Source of the DNA: an uncultured Pelagibacteraceae bacterium
GTDB lineage: Bacteria; Pseudomonadota; Alphaproteobacteria; Pelagibacterales; Pelagibacteraceae
Direction of reading: 5' to 3'
NCBI GenBank assembly: GCA_902538885.1
Contig: CACBGU010000004.1
Coordinates: 1-64,000 of the forward strand
Length of the DNA: 64,000 nucleotides
A program made the translations under genes and the position numbers. The notes under the pieces are model-generated. The model saw nothing but the letters and a program-made list of their open reading frames with translations. It ran no database searches and was not told where the DNA came from. This document shows, piece by piece, positions 8,810 to 19,500 of this stretch (position 1 is its first letter; every line of letters starts with the position of its first letter).

Positions 8810-10098
8810 AAAAAATATTTATAATAATAATCGCATCAATATTCTATTTTAGTAATGCTTTAGCAGTTACGCTTCTTGATGCGTTAAATCAAACATATAA
8901 AAATAATATTCAATTAAATGCTGAAAGAGAAAATATTAAAGTTTCAGAGGAAGATGTAAATATTGCAAAAGCTGATTATAGACCCTCTATAACTGTAAAA
9001 GGATCAAAAAATATTGAAGAAACAAATAAACTTACAAATCAAAGTGGGGGTAATGCAAGTGTAACTGATGTAGATCCATTCACTACTTCAATTAAATTAG
9101 AACAAACTTTGTTAGATTTTGGTAGAGGTTTAACTCTTGAAAAAAATATAACTGCTTTAGATTTAGCAAAAGCTCAATTAGTTAAAAAAGAACAGGATAT
9201 TTTACATAAAGCAATTGACGCATTCACAAACTTAATTCTTGCTAGAGAAACGCTAGATATTAACGCTAAAAATTTAAATCTTTTAATCAGACAAGTTGAA
9301 AATGATAAAATTAGAAGAGACAGAGGTCAAATTACAAATACTGATTTGGCACAATCGGAGTCATCTCTTGCAGGTGCCCAAGCACAATTTGCTAAAGCAA
9401 AAAGTGACTTATTAATCAGTAAACTAAATTATGAGAATATAATTGGTAAAATTAGTGATCCAAATCAATTACAAAAAAATTCAAATGCGATAGTTAGTAT
9501 TCCAAGTACTTTAGACGAGGCAATTAATCTTTCAAAACAAAGTAATCCTGATATTCAAATAGCAAAATTTGATTTAGCTAAAGCAGAGAAAGAACTAGCA
9601 ATTTCAGAGTCAGATTTGAAGCCAACTGCTTCTTTATCTTTAGAAAGATCTTATACAGAAGACCTTAGTTCAACTTATGATGAGAGAGAAAAAGATATTT
9701 TAAAAGCAGAAATTAGTTGGCCTTTTTATTCAGGTGGAAAAAAGAGATCAACTATTAATAAAAATTCAAATTTAACTACAAGAAAAAGATTATTGTTGGA
9801 TGATGCTGTAAGAACAAATGAAACAAATGTTGCAAGCGCTTGGTCTAGTCTAGAATCTTCTGAAAGCTTTTTAAATTCTGTTAGGGTTCAAGTAAATGCA
9901 GCTGAAATAGCTAATGAGGGAATAACAGCAGAATACGAAAGAGGATCTAGAACTACTTTAGATGTTATCCAATCAAACTCTTTATTACTTTCTGCTCAAA
10001 TTTCTTTAGCAAATTCTGAGAAAAACTATCTAATGGCCCAATATAATCTGCTCAAAGCAGTAGGCCTGCTTAATAGCCAATATCTAAAACTTAAGTAA
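8806..10098 (+). CDS. tolC: TolC family outer-membrane efflux/secretion channel
   Basis: 430 aa with a signal peptide (residues 1-20, ...FSNALA/VT). Two repeats of the outer-membrane-efflux domain are visible: long Ala/Leu/Glu-rich coiled-coil helices alternating with short barrel segments ('DPFTTSIKLEQTLLDFGRG', 'ILKAEISWPFYSGGKKRS'). TolC trimers link inner-membrane pumps or type I secretion systems to the outside. No adaptor or pump genes are next to it. The ATG overlaps the end of the glycerate kinase gene (ATGA). Length is slightly short of E. coli TolC but normal for alphaproteobacteria. Confidence 0.9.
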   Translation: MKKIFIIIIASIFYFSNALAVTLLDALNQTYKNNIQLNAERENIKVSEEDVNIAKADYRPSITVKGSKNIEETNKLTNQSGGNASVTDVDPFTTSIKLEQTLLDFGRGLTLEKNITALDLAKAQLVKKEQDILHKAIDAFTNLILARETLDINAKNLNLLIRQVENDKIRRDRGQITNTDLAQSESSLAGAQAQFAKAKSDLLISKLNYENIIGKISDPNQLQKNSNAIVSIPSTLDEAINLSKQSNPDIQIAKFDLAKAEKELAISESDLKPTASLSLERSYTEDLSSTYDEREKDILKAEISWPFYSGGKKRSTINKNSNLTTRKRLLLDDAVRTNETNVASAWSSLESSESFLNSVRVQVNAAEIANEGITAEYERGSRTTLDVIQSNSLLLSAQISLANSEKNYLMAQYNLLKAVGLLNSQYLKLK

Positions 10099-10132
10099 TT
10101 ATTTGATTTTTAGGAGCAAAAAATAAATATAT

Positions 10133-10160
10133 TGCTAATGAGAACAAAATGTGTACATTT
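10133..10160 (+). promoter_or_regulatory. Predicted recA promoter with an imperfect SOS box
   Basis: GAAC-N7-GTAC at 10142-10156 differs by one base from the GAAC-N7-GAAC box and matches the umuD box in 11 of 15 positions, including the first eight. It lies between a possible -35 TTGCTA (10133-10138) and -10 TACATT (10155-10160; 16-base spacer), 50 bases before the recA ATG. Confidence 0.45.
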
Positions 10161-10205
10161 ATTTCATGATTCGAGTGTTAAAAAATTTAAAAAAAGAGGC
10201 AAAAA

Positions 10206-11360
10206 ATGACGAAAAATAACCTAAAAGTAGTTAAATCTACTAAAGATCAAGAAATGGATGTTAAAGAAAAGAACAAAGCGTTAGACGCTGCGATAGCTCA
10301 AATTACAGATAATTTTGGAAAAGGCTCTGTAATGAAGCTGGGTGAAAAGAGAGCGATGGATATCGAGTCTGTTTCAACAGGTTCTTTAAGTCTTGACTTA
10401 GCTTTAGGTATTGGTGGATTACCAAAAGGAAGAATTATTGAAGTTTACGGACCAGAGTCATCTGGAAAAACAACGCTAGCATTACAAGTTGTTGCTGAAG
10501 CTCAAAAATCTGGTGGAATTTGTGCATTCGTTGATGCAGAACACGCATTAGATCCAGTTTATGCAAAAAAATTAGGTGTAAATACTGAAGAACTTTTAAT
10601 TTCACAGCCAGATACAGGTGAACAAGCATTAGAAATCGCTGATACACTAGTAAAATCAGGCTCTATTTCAGTAATTGTTATCGACTCTGTTGCAGCTTTA
10701 ACTCCAAAAGCTGAAATTGAAGGCGAGATGGGAGATCATCATGTTGGGCTTCAATCAAGATTAATGAGTCAGGCTTTAAGAAAATTAACAGGTTCAATTT
10801 CAAATACAAATACAATGATGATTTTTATTAACCAAATCAGAATGAAAATTGGAGTTATGTTTGGAAGTCCAGAGACAACATCAGGTGGTAATGCACTTAA
10901 GTTTTACTCATCTGTGAGAATGGATATTAGAAGAATTGGTGCTATCAAAGATAAAGATGAAATTATTGGTAACTCTACAAGAGTGAAGGTAGTTAAGAAT
11001 AAAGTAGCACCCCCATTTAAAGTTGTTGAATTTGACTTGATGTATGGAAGAGGAATTAGCAAGATGGGTGAATTAGTCGATCTTGGTTCTAAAGCAGATA
11101 TAATTGAAAAATCAGGTGCATGGTATGCTTACAAAGGTGAGAAGATTGGTCAAGGTAGAGAGAATGCTAAGACTTATCTAGCTCAAAATCCTAAAGTTGC
11201 TGCAGAAATTGAAATGGCAATTAGAGAAAAAGCAGGTGTGATTTCTAAGAAAATAGAAGGAAATCCAATCGATCCTGAAAAATTGGAAAAAGAAAAGAAA
11301 GTAGCTGAAAAAGAAGAAGCTGATAAAGCAGAAGCTACTCCTCCATCTAAAAAGAATTAA
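10206..11360 (+). CDS. recA: Recombinase RecA
   Basis: 384 aa, slightly longer than E. coli RecA because of an extended N-terminus (about 20 residues) and a charged KEK-rich C-terminal tail. The Walker A motif GPESSGKTT is at 82-90, and '[24 protein letters not shown]' carries the Walker B strand and L1 loop; the L2 loop region '[22 protein letters not shown]' is conserved. RecA forms filaments on single-stranded DNA for strand exchange and triggers LexA and UmuD self-cleavage, tying it to the umuDC operon 3 kb away. The gene is followed by a strong terminator, so it is probably monocistronic. Confidence 0.98.
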   Translation: MTKNNLKVVKSTKDQEMDVKEKNKALDAAIAQITDNFGKGSVMKLGEKRAMDIESVSTGSLSLDLALGIGGLPKGRIIEVYGPESSGKTTLALQVVAEAQKSGGICAFVDAEHALDPVYAKKLGVNTEELLISQPDTGEQALEIADTLVKSGSISVIVIDSVAALTPKAEIEGEMGDHHVGLQSRLMSQALRKLTGSISNTNTMMIFINQIRMKIGVMFGSPETTSGGNALKFYSSVRMDIRRIGAIKDKDEIIGNSTRVKVVKNKVAPPFKVVEFDLMYGRGISKMGELVDLGSKADIIEKSGAWYAYKGEKIGQGRENAKTYLAQNPKVAAEIEMAIREKAGVISKKIEGNPIDPEKLEKEKKVAEKEEADKAEATPPSKKN

Positions 11361-11380
11361 TAGGTCATCTTTATTAATAA

Positions 11381-11408
11381 AAGGCGCTTAATTTAAGCGC
11401 CTTTTTTC
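11381..11408 (+). terminator. Rho-independent terminator of recA
   Basis: Perfect 9-bp stem AAGGCGCTT (11381-11389) / AAGCGCCTT (11395-11403), 5-base loop, stem merging into a run of T (11402-11407). It is 20 bases after the recA stop and one of the few strong hairpin terminators in the window. Confidence 0.9.
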
Positions 11409-11453
11409 CCTTCGATATCTAGACATAGAATAAAAAAGCTGTATTTTAAAAAT

Positions 11454-14120
11454 ATGGCAGACAAAACACTCAATGAAATAAGAAATACTTTCTTAAAGTA
11501 TTTTGAAAAGAACGATCACAAGATAGTAGAATCTAGTAATTTGGTTCCAAACAATGATCCTACATTGATGTTTGCCAACTCTGGAATGGTTCAGTTTAAG
11601 AATGTTTTCACAGGATTAGAAAAAAGAGATTATGTAAGAGCAACTACATCACAAAAATGTGTAAGGGCAGGTGGTAAGCATAACGATTTAGAGAATGTTG
11701 GTTACACACCAAGACACCATACATTTTTTGAAATGTTGGGAAACTTTTCTTTTGGTGATTACTTCAAAGAACAAGCAATCCATTATGCATGGAACTTAAT
11801 TACAAAAGATTTTGGAATAGATAAAAATAAACTTTATGTAACTGTATTTCATGAAGATGATGAGGCCTTTAATTTTTGGAAGAAAATAGCGGGTTTTAGC
11901 GATGATAGAATAATTAGAATTGCTACATCAGATAATTTTTGGTCAATGGGTGAGACAGGTCCTTGTGGACCGTGCTCTGAAATATTCTTTGATCATGGTG
12001 ATCATTTACCTGGAGGATTACCAGGCTCTAAAGATGAAGATGGAGATAGGTTTATAGAAATTTGGAACTTAGTATTCATGCAATTTGAACAAGTTACAAA
12101 AGATAAAAGAATAAATCTTCCAAAACCATCTGTTGATACTGGAATGGGACTTGAGAGAATTGCTGCTTTACTACAAGGCACTCATGATAATTATGAAACA
12201 GATCATTTTAAAAAAATAATTAACTCAGCATCTGAAATTGTAAAAGTTAAATCAGATAAATTTAATCTTTCAAGTTTTAGAGTTATAGCTGATCACTTAA
12301 GAGCAAGTTCATTTTTAATTGCTGAAGGAGTATTGCCATCTAATGAAGGAAGAGGGTATGTGCTTCGAAGAATTATGAGAAGAGGTATGAGACATTCTCA
12401 TTTATTAGGAGCTAAGGATCCAGTATTTTCAAAATTGTTTGATACCCTATTAAATGAAATGTCAGGAAATTATCCTGAACTAAAAAGAGCAGAATCTTTA
12501 ATTAAAGAAACTTTAAAGATGGAAGAAGAAAAATTTTTAGTTCTTTTAGATAGAGGAATTAAAATTTTAAATGATGAAATTTCTAAAATAGATAAAGTTT
12601 TACCAGGTGACATTGCCTTTAAACTTTATGAAACTTATGGTTTTCCAATTGATCTTACAGAAGATATTCTAAAATCGAAATCTTTAGAATTTGATAAAGA
12701 AAGATTTGGTGAGCTGATGAGAGAGAGTATTGAGCTTGCAAGAAAAAATTGGAAAGGATCTGGAGATAGTGCAGTCGAGCAAGTTTGGTATGGAGTTAAA
12801 GAAAAACATGGAGCTACAGAATTTTTAGGATATGAAAATGATCAAGCACAAGGAGTGATAAAATCACTTCTTAAAAACCACAAAGAGGTTGATACTTTAA
12901 ATGCTGGAGATGAAGGTATCATTGTTGTTAACCAAACCCCATTTTATGCTGAATCTGGAGGTCAAGTAGGGGATACAGGATTGATCTCTAAGGATGAATT
13001 TGAATTTGAAGTAACCGATGTTCAAAAAAAATTGGGAGATTTATTTGTTCATTACGGAAAAGTTAAAAAAGGCTCAATAAAGCTTGAACAAGATGTTGAA
13101 ATGAAAATCAATATTGAGAAAAGAAATGATACAAGAGCTTATCATTCAGCAACTCATTTATTACACGAATCTCTAAGACGAGTATTAGGTCCGCACGTTA
13201 CTCAAAAAGGATCTCTTGTTGAGCCAGAAAGGTTAAGATTTGATTTTAGCCATATGAAGCCAATTTCAGATGATGAGATGGTAAAAATAGAAAGTCATGT
13301 AAATGATATGATTTCTAAACAATCAGATGTAACTACAAGAATAATGACACCTAAAGAGGCAGTTGATAATGGAGCTTTAGCACTATTTGGTGAAAAATAT
13401 GGAGACGAAGTAAGAGTGTTATCAATGGGAGATGAAGGAGAAAAATATTTTTCAACTGAATTATGCGGTGGAACCCATGTAAAAAATACTGGTGATATTG
13501 GTAAATTTAAGATTATTAGCCAATCCTCAATTGCTGCAGGAGTTAGAAGAGTAGAGGCTTTAAGAGATAAGCAACTAGAGGACTACCTTAAAAATAAAGA
13601 GAAAATGTTAAATTTATCATCTGAAAAAGATGATGAACAAATTAATGAATTGAGCAAACAAATTTCAGCACTTGGTGGAAAGCCTAATTTAGATGAAACT
13701 GATAAAAAAGTTTTAATAAAAAATTTAAACAAACAGTTAGAAACATTATCTGTTAATTCAATATTACAAGATCAATCCAAAAATAAAGTTAACGATCAAG
13801 ATATTAATGGGGTGAAAGTAAGGTTTCAAAATGTTGAAGATCTTCCACCTAAAGAATTAAGAAAACTTGTAGACAAAGGTAAAAAAGAATTGAGTGAAGG
13901 TATTGTAATAGTTTTTGCAAGTAAAGATGACAAAGTTGGTATAGCTGTAGGTGTCACAGAAAAACTAACTGAAAAATTTGATGCTGTAAAATTTGTAAAA
14001 GCAGGTTCAGAAGTAATCGGTGGCAAAGGAGGCGGTGGAAGAAAAGACTTTGCTCAAGCTGGTGGTCAAGATCAATCCAAAATCAATGATGCTTTTGAAA
14101 AAATAAAATCTTTAATTTAA
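11454..14120 (+). CDS. alaS: Alanyl-tRNA synthetase
   Basis: 888 aa, near the usual ~875. The class II catalytic domain opens with '[14 protein letters not shown]' and '[17 protein letters not shown]', followed by the tRNA-recognition region. The editing domain has its zinc ligands H-S-A-T-H (about 564-568) and C-G-G-T-H (about 671-675), which remove mischarged Ser and Gly. The C-terminal C-Ala domain ends in '[14 protein letters not shown]'. It charges tRNA-Ala in the cytoplasm. Its stop codon overlaps the 3' end of the convergent icd gene by 9 bases, so the two transcripts must run into each other. Confidence 0.98.
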   Translation: MADKTLNEIRNTFLKYFEKNDHKIVESSNLVPNNDPTLMFANSGMVQFKNVFTGLEKRDYVRATTSQKCVRAGGKHNDLENVGYTPRHHTFFEMLGNFSFGDYFKEQAIHYAWNLITKDFGIDKNKLYVTVFHEDDEAFNFWKKIAGFSDDRIIRIATSDNFWSMGETGPCGPCSEIFFDHGDHLPGGLPGSKDEDGDRFIEIWNLVFMQFEQVTKDKRINLPKPSVDTGMGLERIAALLQGTHDNYETDHFKKIINSASEIVKVKSDKFNLSSFRVIADHLRASSFLIAEGVLPSNEGRGYVLRRIMRRGMRHSHLLGAKDPVFSKLFDTLLNEMSGNYPELKRAESLIKETLKMEEEKFLVLLDRGIKILNDEISKIDKVLPGDIAFKLYETYGFPIDLTEDILKSKSLEFDKERFGELMRESIELARKNWKGSGDSAVEQVWYGVKEKHGATEFLGYENDQAQGVIKSLLKNHKEVDTLNAGDEGIIVVNQTPFYAESGGQVGDTGLISKDEFEFEVTDVQKKLGDLFVHYGKVKKGSIKLEQDVEMKINIEKRNDTRAYHSATHLLHESLRRVLGPHVTQKGSLVEPERLRFDFSHMKPISDDEMVKIESHVNDMISKQSDVTTRIMTPKEAVDNGALALFGEKYGDEVRVLSMGDEGEKYFSTELCGGTHVKNTGDIGKFKIISQSSIAAGVRRVEALRDKQLEDYLKNKEKMLNLSSEKDDEQINELSKQISALGGKPNLDETDKKVLIKNLNKQLETLSVNSILQDQSKNKVNDQDINGVKVRFQNVEDLPPKELRKLVDKGKKELSEGIVIVFASKDDKVGIAVGVTEKLTEKFDAVKFVKAGSEVIGGKGGGGRKDFAQAGGQDQSKINDAFEKIKSLI

Positions 14121-15326
14121 TTTCTTTTTAAGATTACCATCAATTTCATCTAAAAACTGATTGGTAGTTAAAAACTTACTGTTCGGTCCAACAAGAATTG
14201 CTAAATCTTTTGTCATAGATCCACTTTCAACACATTCAATACAAACTTTTTCTAAAGTTTGTGCAAATTTGATTAGTTCTTCATTACCATCTAATTTACC
14301 TCTATGAGCCAATCCTCTAGTCCAAGCAAAAATTGATGCGATAGGGTTGGTTGAAGTTTCTTTTCCTTGTTGATGCATTCTATAATGTCTAGTTACTGTT
14401 CCGTGAGCAGCTTCTGCTTCCATTACTTTTCCATCTGGAGTTAATAATGTACTTGTCATTAATCCTAAAGATCCATAACCTTGTGCCATAGTATCTGATT
14501 GCACATCTCCATCATAATTTTTGCAAGCCCAAATATATTTTCCACTCCACTTCATTGCACATGCAACCATGTCATCAATTAGTCTGTGTTCGTAAGTTAA
14601 ATTATTTTTTTCAAATTCACTTTTATATTCTTTGTCAAAAATTTCTTGGAAAATATCTTTAAATCTTCCATCATATTGTTTTAGAATTGTATTTTTAGTA
14701 GACATATAAACAGGCCATTTTTTAATTAACCCGTAACTGAAACAAGATCTTGCAAAGTCTTCAATAGACTTATCTAAATTGTACATTGATAAAGCCACAC
14801 CAGGACCTGTAAAATTAAATACTTCATATTTAATTTCATCTTTCCCATCTTCTGATGTCCACTTCACTTCCATTTTTCCTTTTCCAGGAACTTTAAAATC
14901 TGTTGCTCTATATTGATCGCCAAATGCATGTCTTCCAATAATCACTGGATCGGTCCAAGAGGGAACAAGTTTTGGAATATTTTTACAAATAATTGGTTCT
15001 CTAAATACTGTTCCTCCAATAATATTTCTTATGGTTCCGTTTGGAGATCTCCACATTTTTTTTAGATCAAATTCTTCTACTCTCGCTTCATCAGGGGTAA
15101 TTGTTGCACACTTTATTCCAACACCAATTTTTTTAATAGCGTTCGCAGAGTCGATCGTAATCTGATCACCAGTATTATCTCTGCTTTTCATGCCTAAATC
15201 GTAATATTCAATACCAAGATCTAAATATGGGAGGATTAGTTTGTTTTTAATAAACTCCCATATAATACGAGTCATTTCATCGCCATCCAGCTCTGCAACT
15301 GGGTTTTTTACCTTGATTTTGCTCAT
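14112..15326 (-). CDS. icd: NADP-dependent isocitrate dehydrogenase
   Basis: 404 aa, the length of the homodimeric eukaryote-like (IDH1/IDH2-type) enzymes common in alphaproteobacteria. It begins '[22 protein letters not shown]' as in that type and contains the substrate-binding '[19 protein letters not shown]' and metal-binding '[11 protein letters not shown]' and '[22 protein letters not shown]' motifs. It decarboxylates isocitrate to 2-oxoglutarate in the TCA cycle and supplies NADPH. It is divergent from psd (76 bases between) and overlaps alaS tail to tail. Confidence 0.97.
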   Translation of the reverse strand: MSKIKVKNPVAELDGDEMTRIIWEFIKNKLILPYLDLGIEYYDLGMKSRDNTGDQITIDSANAIKKIGVGIKCATITPDEARVEEFDLKKMWRSPNGTIRNIIGGTVFREPIICKNIPKLVPSWTDPVIIGRHAFGDQYRATDFKVPGKGKMEVKWTSEDGKDEIKYEVFNFTGPGVALSMYNLDKSIEDFARSCFSYGLIKKWPVYMSTKNTILKQYDGRFKDIFQEIFDKEYKSEFEKNNLTYEHRLIDDMVACAMKWSGKYIWACKNYDGDVQSDTMAQGYGSLGLMTSTLLTPDGKVMEAEAAHGTVTRHYRMHQQGKETSTNPIASIFAWTRGLAHRGKLDGNEELIKFAQTLEKVCIECVESGSMTKDLAILVGPNSKFLTTNQFLDEIDGNLKKKLN

Positions 15327-15402
15327 TAAATAAAAATTATCTTATTAATTGAATTTGATCGTTTTATATACATATTAATCGAAAATTAGCAAATAGAAGA
15401 AT

Positions 15403-16050
15403 ATGTTTAGTAAGATATTTCCAAAGATTCACACAGAAGGATACAAGTTTATAGTCATAGCTGTATTCATAACTATCATTTTACTAATTATTAATAATTT
15501 TTTAGGATTAATAGGAATATTGCTGACTGTTTGGGTTTATTATTTTTTTAGAGATCCAGAAAGAACAATTATAGGAGATGATAGTTACCTAGTAAGCCCT
15601 GCAGATGGAGAAGTGATTAAAGTTGAAGAGGTAGATGGTCCAAAAGAACTTGGACTAGAAAATAAAAAATTTAAAAAAATAAGTATTTTTATGAATGTCT
15701 TTGATTGTCATGTTAACAGAACACCATGCTCAGGTATTGTTGAAGATATTTTATATAAACCAGGAAAGTTTTTAAATGCATCTTTAGATAAAGCAAGCGA
15801 AGACAACGAGAGAAATTATTATAAAATTAAAGATAAGCATGGGAATGATATTGTAGTCGTTCAAATCGCAGGATTAGTTGCAAGAAGAATAGTGTGCGAA
15901 ACAAATAAAAATCAGGAATTAAATCAAGGTGATAGAATTGGGATGATTAGATTTGGTAGTAGAGCAGACGTTTATTATGAAAATTATGAACCACTAGTTA
16001 AAGTTGGTCAAACAGCAATTTCAGGAGAGACACTGCTGGCTAAAAATTAA
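15403..16050 (+). CDS. psd: Phosphatidylserine decarboxylase proenzyme (short form)
   Basis: 215 aa, the short proteobacterial/archaeal-like form. Two N-terminal membrane segments (about 14-48) are followed by the core motifs 'YYFFRDPERTI', 'VSPADGEVI' and 'FMNVFDCHVNRTPCSG'. Self-cleavage to generate the pyruvoyl group is expected between G185 and S186 in 'RFGSRADVY', replacing the LGST of E. coli. It converts phosphatidylserine to phosphatidylethanolamine on the inner membrane. The next gene, pssA, makes its substrate and starts 3 bases after its stop, so this is a two-step phospholipid operon. Confidence 0.95.
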   Translation: MFSKIFPKIHTEGYKFIVIAVFITIILLIINNFLGLIGILLTVWVYYFFRDPERTIIGDDSYLVSPADGEVIKVEEVDGPKELGLENKKFKKISIFMNVFDCHVNRTPCSGIVEDILYKPGKFLNASLDKASEDNERNYYKIKDKHGNDIVVVQIAGLVARRIVCETNKNQELNQGDRIGMIRFGSRADVYYENYEPLVKVGQTAISGETLLAKN

Positions 16051-16053
16051 TTT

Positions 16054-16863
16054 ATGGAACAGCCAAAAAACAATTTAAAAATTGTTACAGATAAAAAAAC
16101 TAACGCAAGAGTGATTTTACCTAACATGCTAACTCTTATTGGAGTTTGTATAGGTTTGTCATCAATAAGATTTGCATTAGATGGAAAATTTGAATTTGCA
16201 ATTATTGCAATTATGTTTGCTGCTCTTATAGATGGATTAGATGGAAGAATAGCAAGATTAATTAAAGGGACATCAAAAGTTGGTAAAGAGCTAGATTCTT
16301 TAACAGACATGATAAGTTTTGGAGTAGCCCCAGCATTTATTATGTATTTCTGGAAACTAAATACATTAGGAAGATTTGGTTGGTTGCTATGTTTAATATA
16401 TGTAATTTGTGTTGCATTGCGTTTAGCTCGTTTCAACGTAAATACAGGTCAAGCACCTTCTTGGAGAGATAATTTTTTTGAAGGAGTTCCATCACCTGCA
16501 GGAGGTATTTTAGTTCTAACTCCATTAATTTTTAGTCTTACAAGCTTCGATTTTATAAATATAAATTATGACATTGTTGTTCCAGTTTTTTTTATTGCAA
16601 CATCTCTATTATTGATCAGTAAATTTCCAAGTTATTCATTTAAAAAAATCGTAATTCAAAGAAAAGCAACCATTTTTCTTTTATTTGGAATAGTTTTATT
16701 TTTTGGATTACTTTTAATATATCCATTTAACGTTATATCTATTAGTGCAATTATATACTTAGGTATGCTTCCAATTAGTTTTTTTCATTATCAAAAATTA
16801 AAAAAACAAAACGAAGATCAGAATTATAAAGATGAAGATGATGATCTTGAAGATATTTTGTGA
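16054..16863 (+). CDS. pssA: CDP-diacylglycerol-serine O-phosphatidyltransferase
   Basis: 269 aa multi-pass membrane protein. The CDP-alcohol phosphotransferase signature is complete: D63-G-x2-A-R68, then G77, D81 and D85. It joins CDP-diacylglycerol and L-serine to give phosphatidylserine, which Psd then decarboxylates. About seven hydrophobic segments follow one another, and the C-terminus is very acidic (KDEDDDLEDIL). It lies 3 bases after psd and overlaps the next gene by 4 bases. Confidence 0.95.
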   Translation: MEQPKNNLKIVTDKKTNARVILPNMLTLIGVCIGLSSIRFALDGKFEFAIIAIMFAALIDGLDGRIARLIKGTSKVGKELDSLTDMISFGVAPAFIMYFWKLNTLGRFGWLLCLIYVICVALRLARFNVNTGQAPSWRDNFFEGVPSPAGGILVLTPLIFSLTSFDFININYDIVVPVFFIATSLLLISKFPSYSFKKIVIQRKATIFLLFGIVLFFGLLLIYPFNVISISAIIYLGMLPISFFHYQKLKKQNEDQNYKDEDDDLEDIL

Positions 16864-17774
16864 TGAAAAAAAATGTTATTGTATCATTAGCTGATTCAAA
16901 TTATTTCCCTTTATTAAATGAGTTAATAGATTCTATAAAAAGATTTAAAGAGAGCTCTGAAGTTGCAATATGTATTTTGGATGCTGGTCTATCAGAGGAT
17001 CAAAAGACTGAATTATCATTAAAAGTAGATGAAATAAAATCAGCAGAGTGGGATATAAAAGTTCCAGATAGTAAGATTAAAGGGCGTGAATGGTTGAAGA
17101 GTCAAGTATCCAGGGCCTTTTTACCCAAATATTTTCCAAGCTATGAAAAATATTTATGGATTGATTGTGATGCTTGGGTCAATGATTGGCAATCAGTTGT
17201 GCTTTATTTTAAAGCGTGTGAGAATGGTAAATTAGGAATTACACAAACTATTGGACCAGGTTACAAGATTACATCTAGAGTAAATTGGGTTTTTGGAAAA
17301 CTAGCAATTATTAAATCTCAAAATTTTAAACACGCAATAAAATCCAATATTAGTTTAGAAAAAGCTAGAAAGTTAGCCTTTGCTCCTCATATTAATATTG
17401 GTGTTTTTTCATTAGAAAAAAATTCAATGTGTTGGAATTCATGGCAGGAAAACTTAAAGCAAACACTTAAAGGCGGAGAAATATTTGGCTCTGAACAATT
17501 AGCGATGAATATGTCTGTTTATGTTGATAACGTCGAAACTGAATTTCTTCCTTTAAACTGTAATTGGATTACTAGTAATCTTTTGCCGAAGTTTGATGAG
17601 GATAAAGATACATGGGTAGAGCCTTATTTACCTAACTATAAAATTGGAATCATGCATTTAGCGGCTGGTATCTGGAAAGATAACGAAGATATGAGATTAA
17701 ACAAGAATATTAAAATAGATATTCAAACTCTTACAGGTAAAATTTTAAATAAAAGTTTAAGATTTAATAATTAA
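16860..17774 (+). CDS. Glycosyltransferase-like protein (GT8-type fold)
   Basis: 304 aa, no signal peptide or membrane segment. It starts 'VIVSLADSNYFPLLNELIDSI' and has a D-x-D motif in 'KYLWIDCDAWVNDW' (about 98-111), the layout of GT8-type nucleotide-sugar transferases. Later 'HINIGVFSLEK' and 'NMSVYVDNVETEFLPLNCNW', then 'IGIMHLAAGIWKD', match the acceptor side of that fold. Donor and acceptor are unknown. It overlaps pssA by 4 bases and rlmE begins at the next base, so it sits inside a mixed operon; the neighbours do not show its role. Confidence 0.6.
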   Translation: MMKKNVIVSLADSNYFPLLNELIDSIKRFKESSEVAICILDAGLSEDQKTELSLKVDEIKSAEWDIKVPDSKIKGREWLKSQVSRAFLPKYFPSYEKYLWIDCDAWVNDWQSVVLYFKACENGKLGITQTIGPGYKITSRVNWVFGKLAIIKSQNFKHAIKSNISLEKARKLAFAPHINIGVFSLEKNSMCWNSWQENLKQTLKGGEIFGSEQLAMNMSVYVDNVETEFLPLNCNWITSNLLPKFDEDKDTWVEPYLPNYKIGIMHLAAGIWKDNEDMRLNKNIKIDIQTLTGKILNKSLRFNN

Positions 17775-18386
17775 TTGAAAAAAAATAAAATTTCCAAGAA
17801 CTGGGTTAATAAGCAGCGCAGGGATATCTATGTAAGACAATCTAAAGTAGATGGGTATCGCGCCAGATCAGCTTACAAATTAATTGAAATTGATGAAAAA
17901 TTTAAAATTTTTAAAGGTGGATTATCAGTAATTGATATTGGTGCAGCTCCAGGAAGCTGGTCACAATATGCTCTCAAAACAGCTAAAAGTGGAAAATTGA
18001 TATCTATAGACTTAAAAAAAATGGAACCCATAGGTAATAGTGTTCAAATCCAAGGAGATTTTACTGAAGAAAAAACTCAAGAAGTAATTAAAAAACATAT
18101 AAATGGCAAAGTTGATGTCGTAATGTCAGACATGGCCGTAGATACAACTGGTATTAAAAATATTGATTCAATACAAACTGGAGAGCTGTGTAAAGAGGCA
18201 ATGTTTTTTGCAAAAGATTTAATGAAAGAAAATGGATATTTTATTTCAAAAATTTTTATGGGAGGAACATTTAACGAAATCGTCGCAGAGGGAAAAAAAT
18301 ATTTTAAAGAAGTTAAGGTTTTTAAACCAAAATCAAGCAGAAAAGATTCAAAAGAAAGTTTTATAATTTGTAGAAAAATCCGATAG
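17775..18386 (+). CDS. rlmE: 23S rRNA 2'-O-methyltransferase RlmE (FtsJ)
   Basis: 203 aa using a TTG start at 17775 directly after the preceding stop. The family motifs 'YRARSAYKLIEIDEKF' (substrate lysine), 'VIDIGAAPGSWSQYAL' (SAM-binding motif I), 'VDVVMSDMAVDTTG' (catalytic Asp), 'GYFISKIFMGG' (catalytic Lys) and 'SRKDSKESFII' (Glu) complete the K-D-K-E tetrad. It methylates the ribose of U2552 in the A-loop of 23S rRNA. Length is normal (E. coli 209 aa). Confidence 0.95.
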   Translation: MKKNKISKNWVNKQRRDIYVRQSKVDGYRARSAYKLIEIDEKFKIFKGGLSVIDIGAAPGSWSQYALKTAKSGKLISIDLKKMEPIGNSVQIQGDFTEEKTQEVIKKHINGKVDVVMSDMAVDTTGIKNIDSIQTGELCKEAMFFAKDLMKENGYFISKIFMGGTFNEIVAEGKKYFKEVKVFKPKSSRKDSKESFIICRKIR

Positions 18387-18423
18387 AGACTTTTAATTTA
18401 AAAGGAATCGTATATAAAAGATT

Positions 18424-19500
18424 ATGGTTCCTATAAAAGAAGCACTTACCTTTGATGATGTTACATTAGCTCCAAAGTATTCAGAAATATTACCTTCTGA
18501 TGCAGACACTACTGTATCTTTAACAAAGCATTTGAAACTTAAAATTCCACTTTTATCATCTGCAATGGATACTGTCACTGAGAGTAGAATGGCAATAGCT
18601 ATAGCTAAAGCTGGAGGTATTGGAGTAATTCATAGAAACCTTGATATAAAAAAACAACTATCAGAGATAAAAAAAGTAAAAAAACAAAAATTAATTGTTG
18701 GAGCAGCTGTAGGTGCAGCACCAAATGAATTTACCAGAGCTAAAGAAATAATTAAAGAAGGTGTAGATTTAATCGTAGTAGACACAGCACATGGCCATAC
18801 AAAGAAAGTTGCCGAAATAATTAAATATATAAAAAAAATAAAAACTAACAAAATTGCTTTGTGCGCAGGAAATATTGCAACACCAGAAGCTGCAAAATTC
18901 CTAATAAAGTTAGGAGTAGATATAATTAAAATTGGTATAGGTCCAGGTTCTATTTGTACAACAAGACTGGTTGCTGGAATAGGAGTTCCTCAATTAAGCG
19001 CAATTTTAGCTGTAAGAAGTGGTTTAAAAAACAAAAATGTTAAAATAATTTCAGATGGTGGAATAAAATATTCTGGTGATTTAGCAAAAGCTTTTGCTGC
19101 AGGAGCAGATGCTGTAATGATCGGTTCGTTATTTGCAGGTACAAACGAAACTCCAGGGAAATTAATTAAAAAAAATGGACAGCTTTTCAAGAGCTTTAGA
19201 GGAATGGGTTCTGTTGGAGCTATGAATAAAGGGTCAGCCGATAGATACTTTCAAAAAAAACAAAAAGACTCCTCAAAATATGTGCCTGAAGGTGTTGAAG
19301 GTTTTGTAAAATATAAAGGAGATGTTGGGAGTATTATTTATAAATTAATTGGTGGATTGAAATCTTCTATGGGCTATCTTGGATCAAAAACAATCATTAA
19401 ATTAAGAAATAAACCACAATTTGTGAAAATTACAAAAGCTGGATTTTATGAAAGTATGGTTCATAATGTAGATGTGGTAAAAAACGATAGTAAATATTAA
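18424..19500 (+). CDS. guaB: IMP dehydrogenase lacking the CBS (Bateman) domains
   Basis: 358 aa against ~490 for normal GuaB. The N-terminus '[23 protein letters not shown]' and '[14 protein letters not shown]' is standard. After '[23 protein letters not shown]' the sequence passes directly to '[12 protein letters not shown]', so the two CBS domains normally inserted here are missing. The catalytic loop 'GPGSICTTR' has its Cys at 178, and '[19 protein letters not shown]' is intact, so it should oxidise IMP to XMP. The CBS pair binds ATP/GTP and tunes activity in other bacteria, so this enzyme is expected to lack that control. A TPR gene starts at its stop, then guaA. Confidence 0.93.
   Translation: MVPIKEALTFDDVTLAPKYSEILPSDADTTVSLTKHLKLKIPLLSSAMDTVTESRMAIAIAKAGGIGVIHRNLDIKKQLSEIKKVKKQKLIVGAAVGAAPNEFTRAKEIIKEGVDLIVVDTAHGHTKKVAEIIKYIKKIKTNKIALCAGNIATPEAAKFLIKLGVDIIKIGIGPGSICTTRLVAGIGVPQLSAILAVRSGLKNKNVKIISDGGIKYSGDLAKAFAAGADAVMIGSLFAGTNETPGKLIKKNGQLFKSFRGMGSVGAMNKGSADRYFQKKQKDSSKYVPEGVEGFVKYKGDVGSIIYKLIGGLKSSMGYLGSKTIIKLRNKPQFVKITKAGFYESMVHNVDVVKNDSKY

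Noticed and set aside
16047-16436. Minus-strand open frame of 129 codons inside pssA
   Set aside because: Antisense shadow of the CDP-alcohol phosphotransferase motif region; no start signal or family resemblance.
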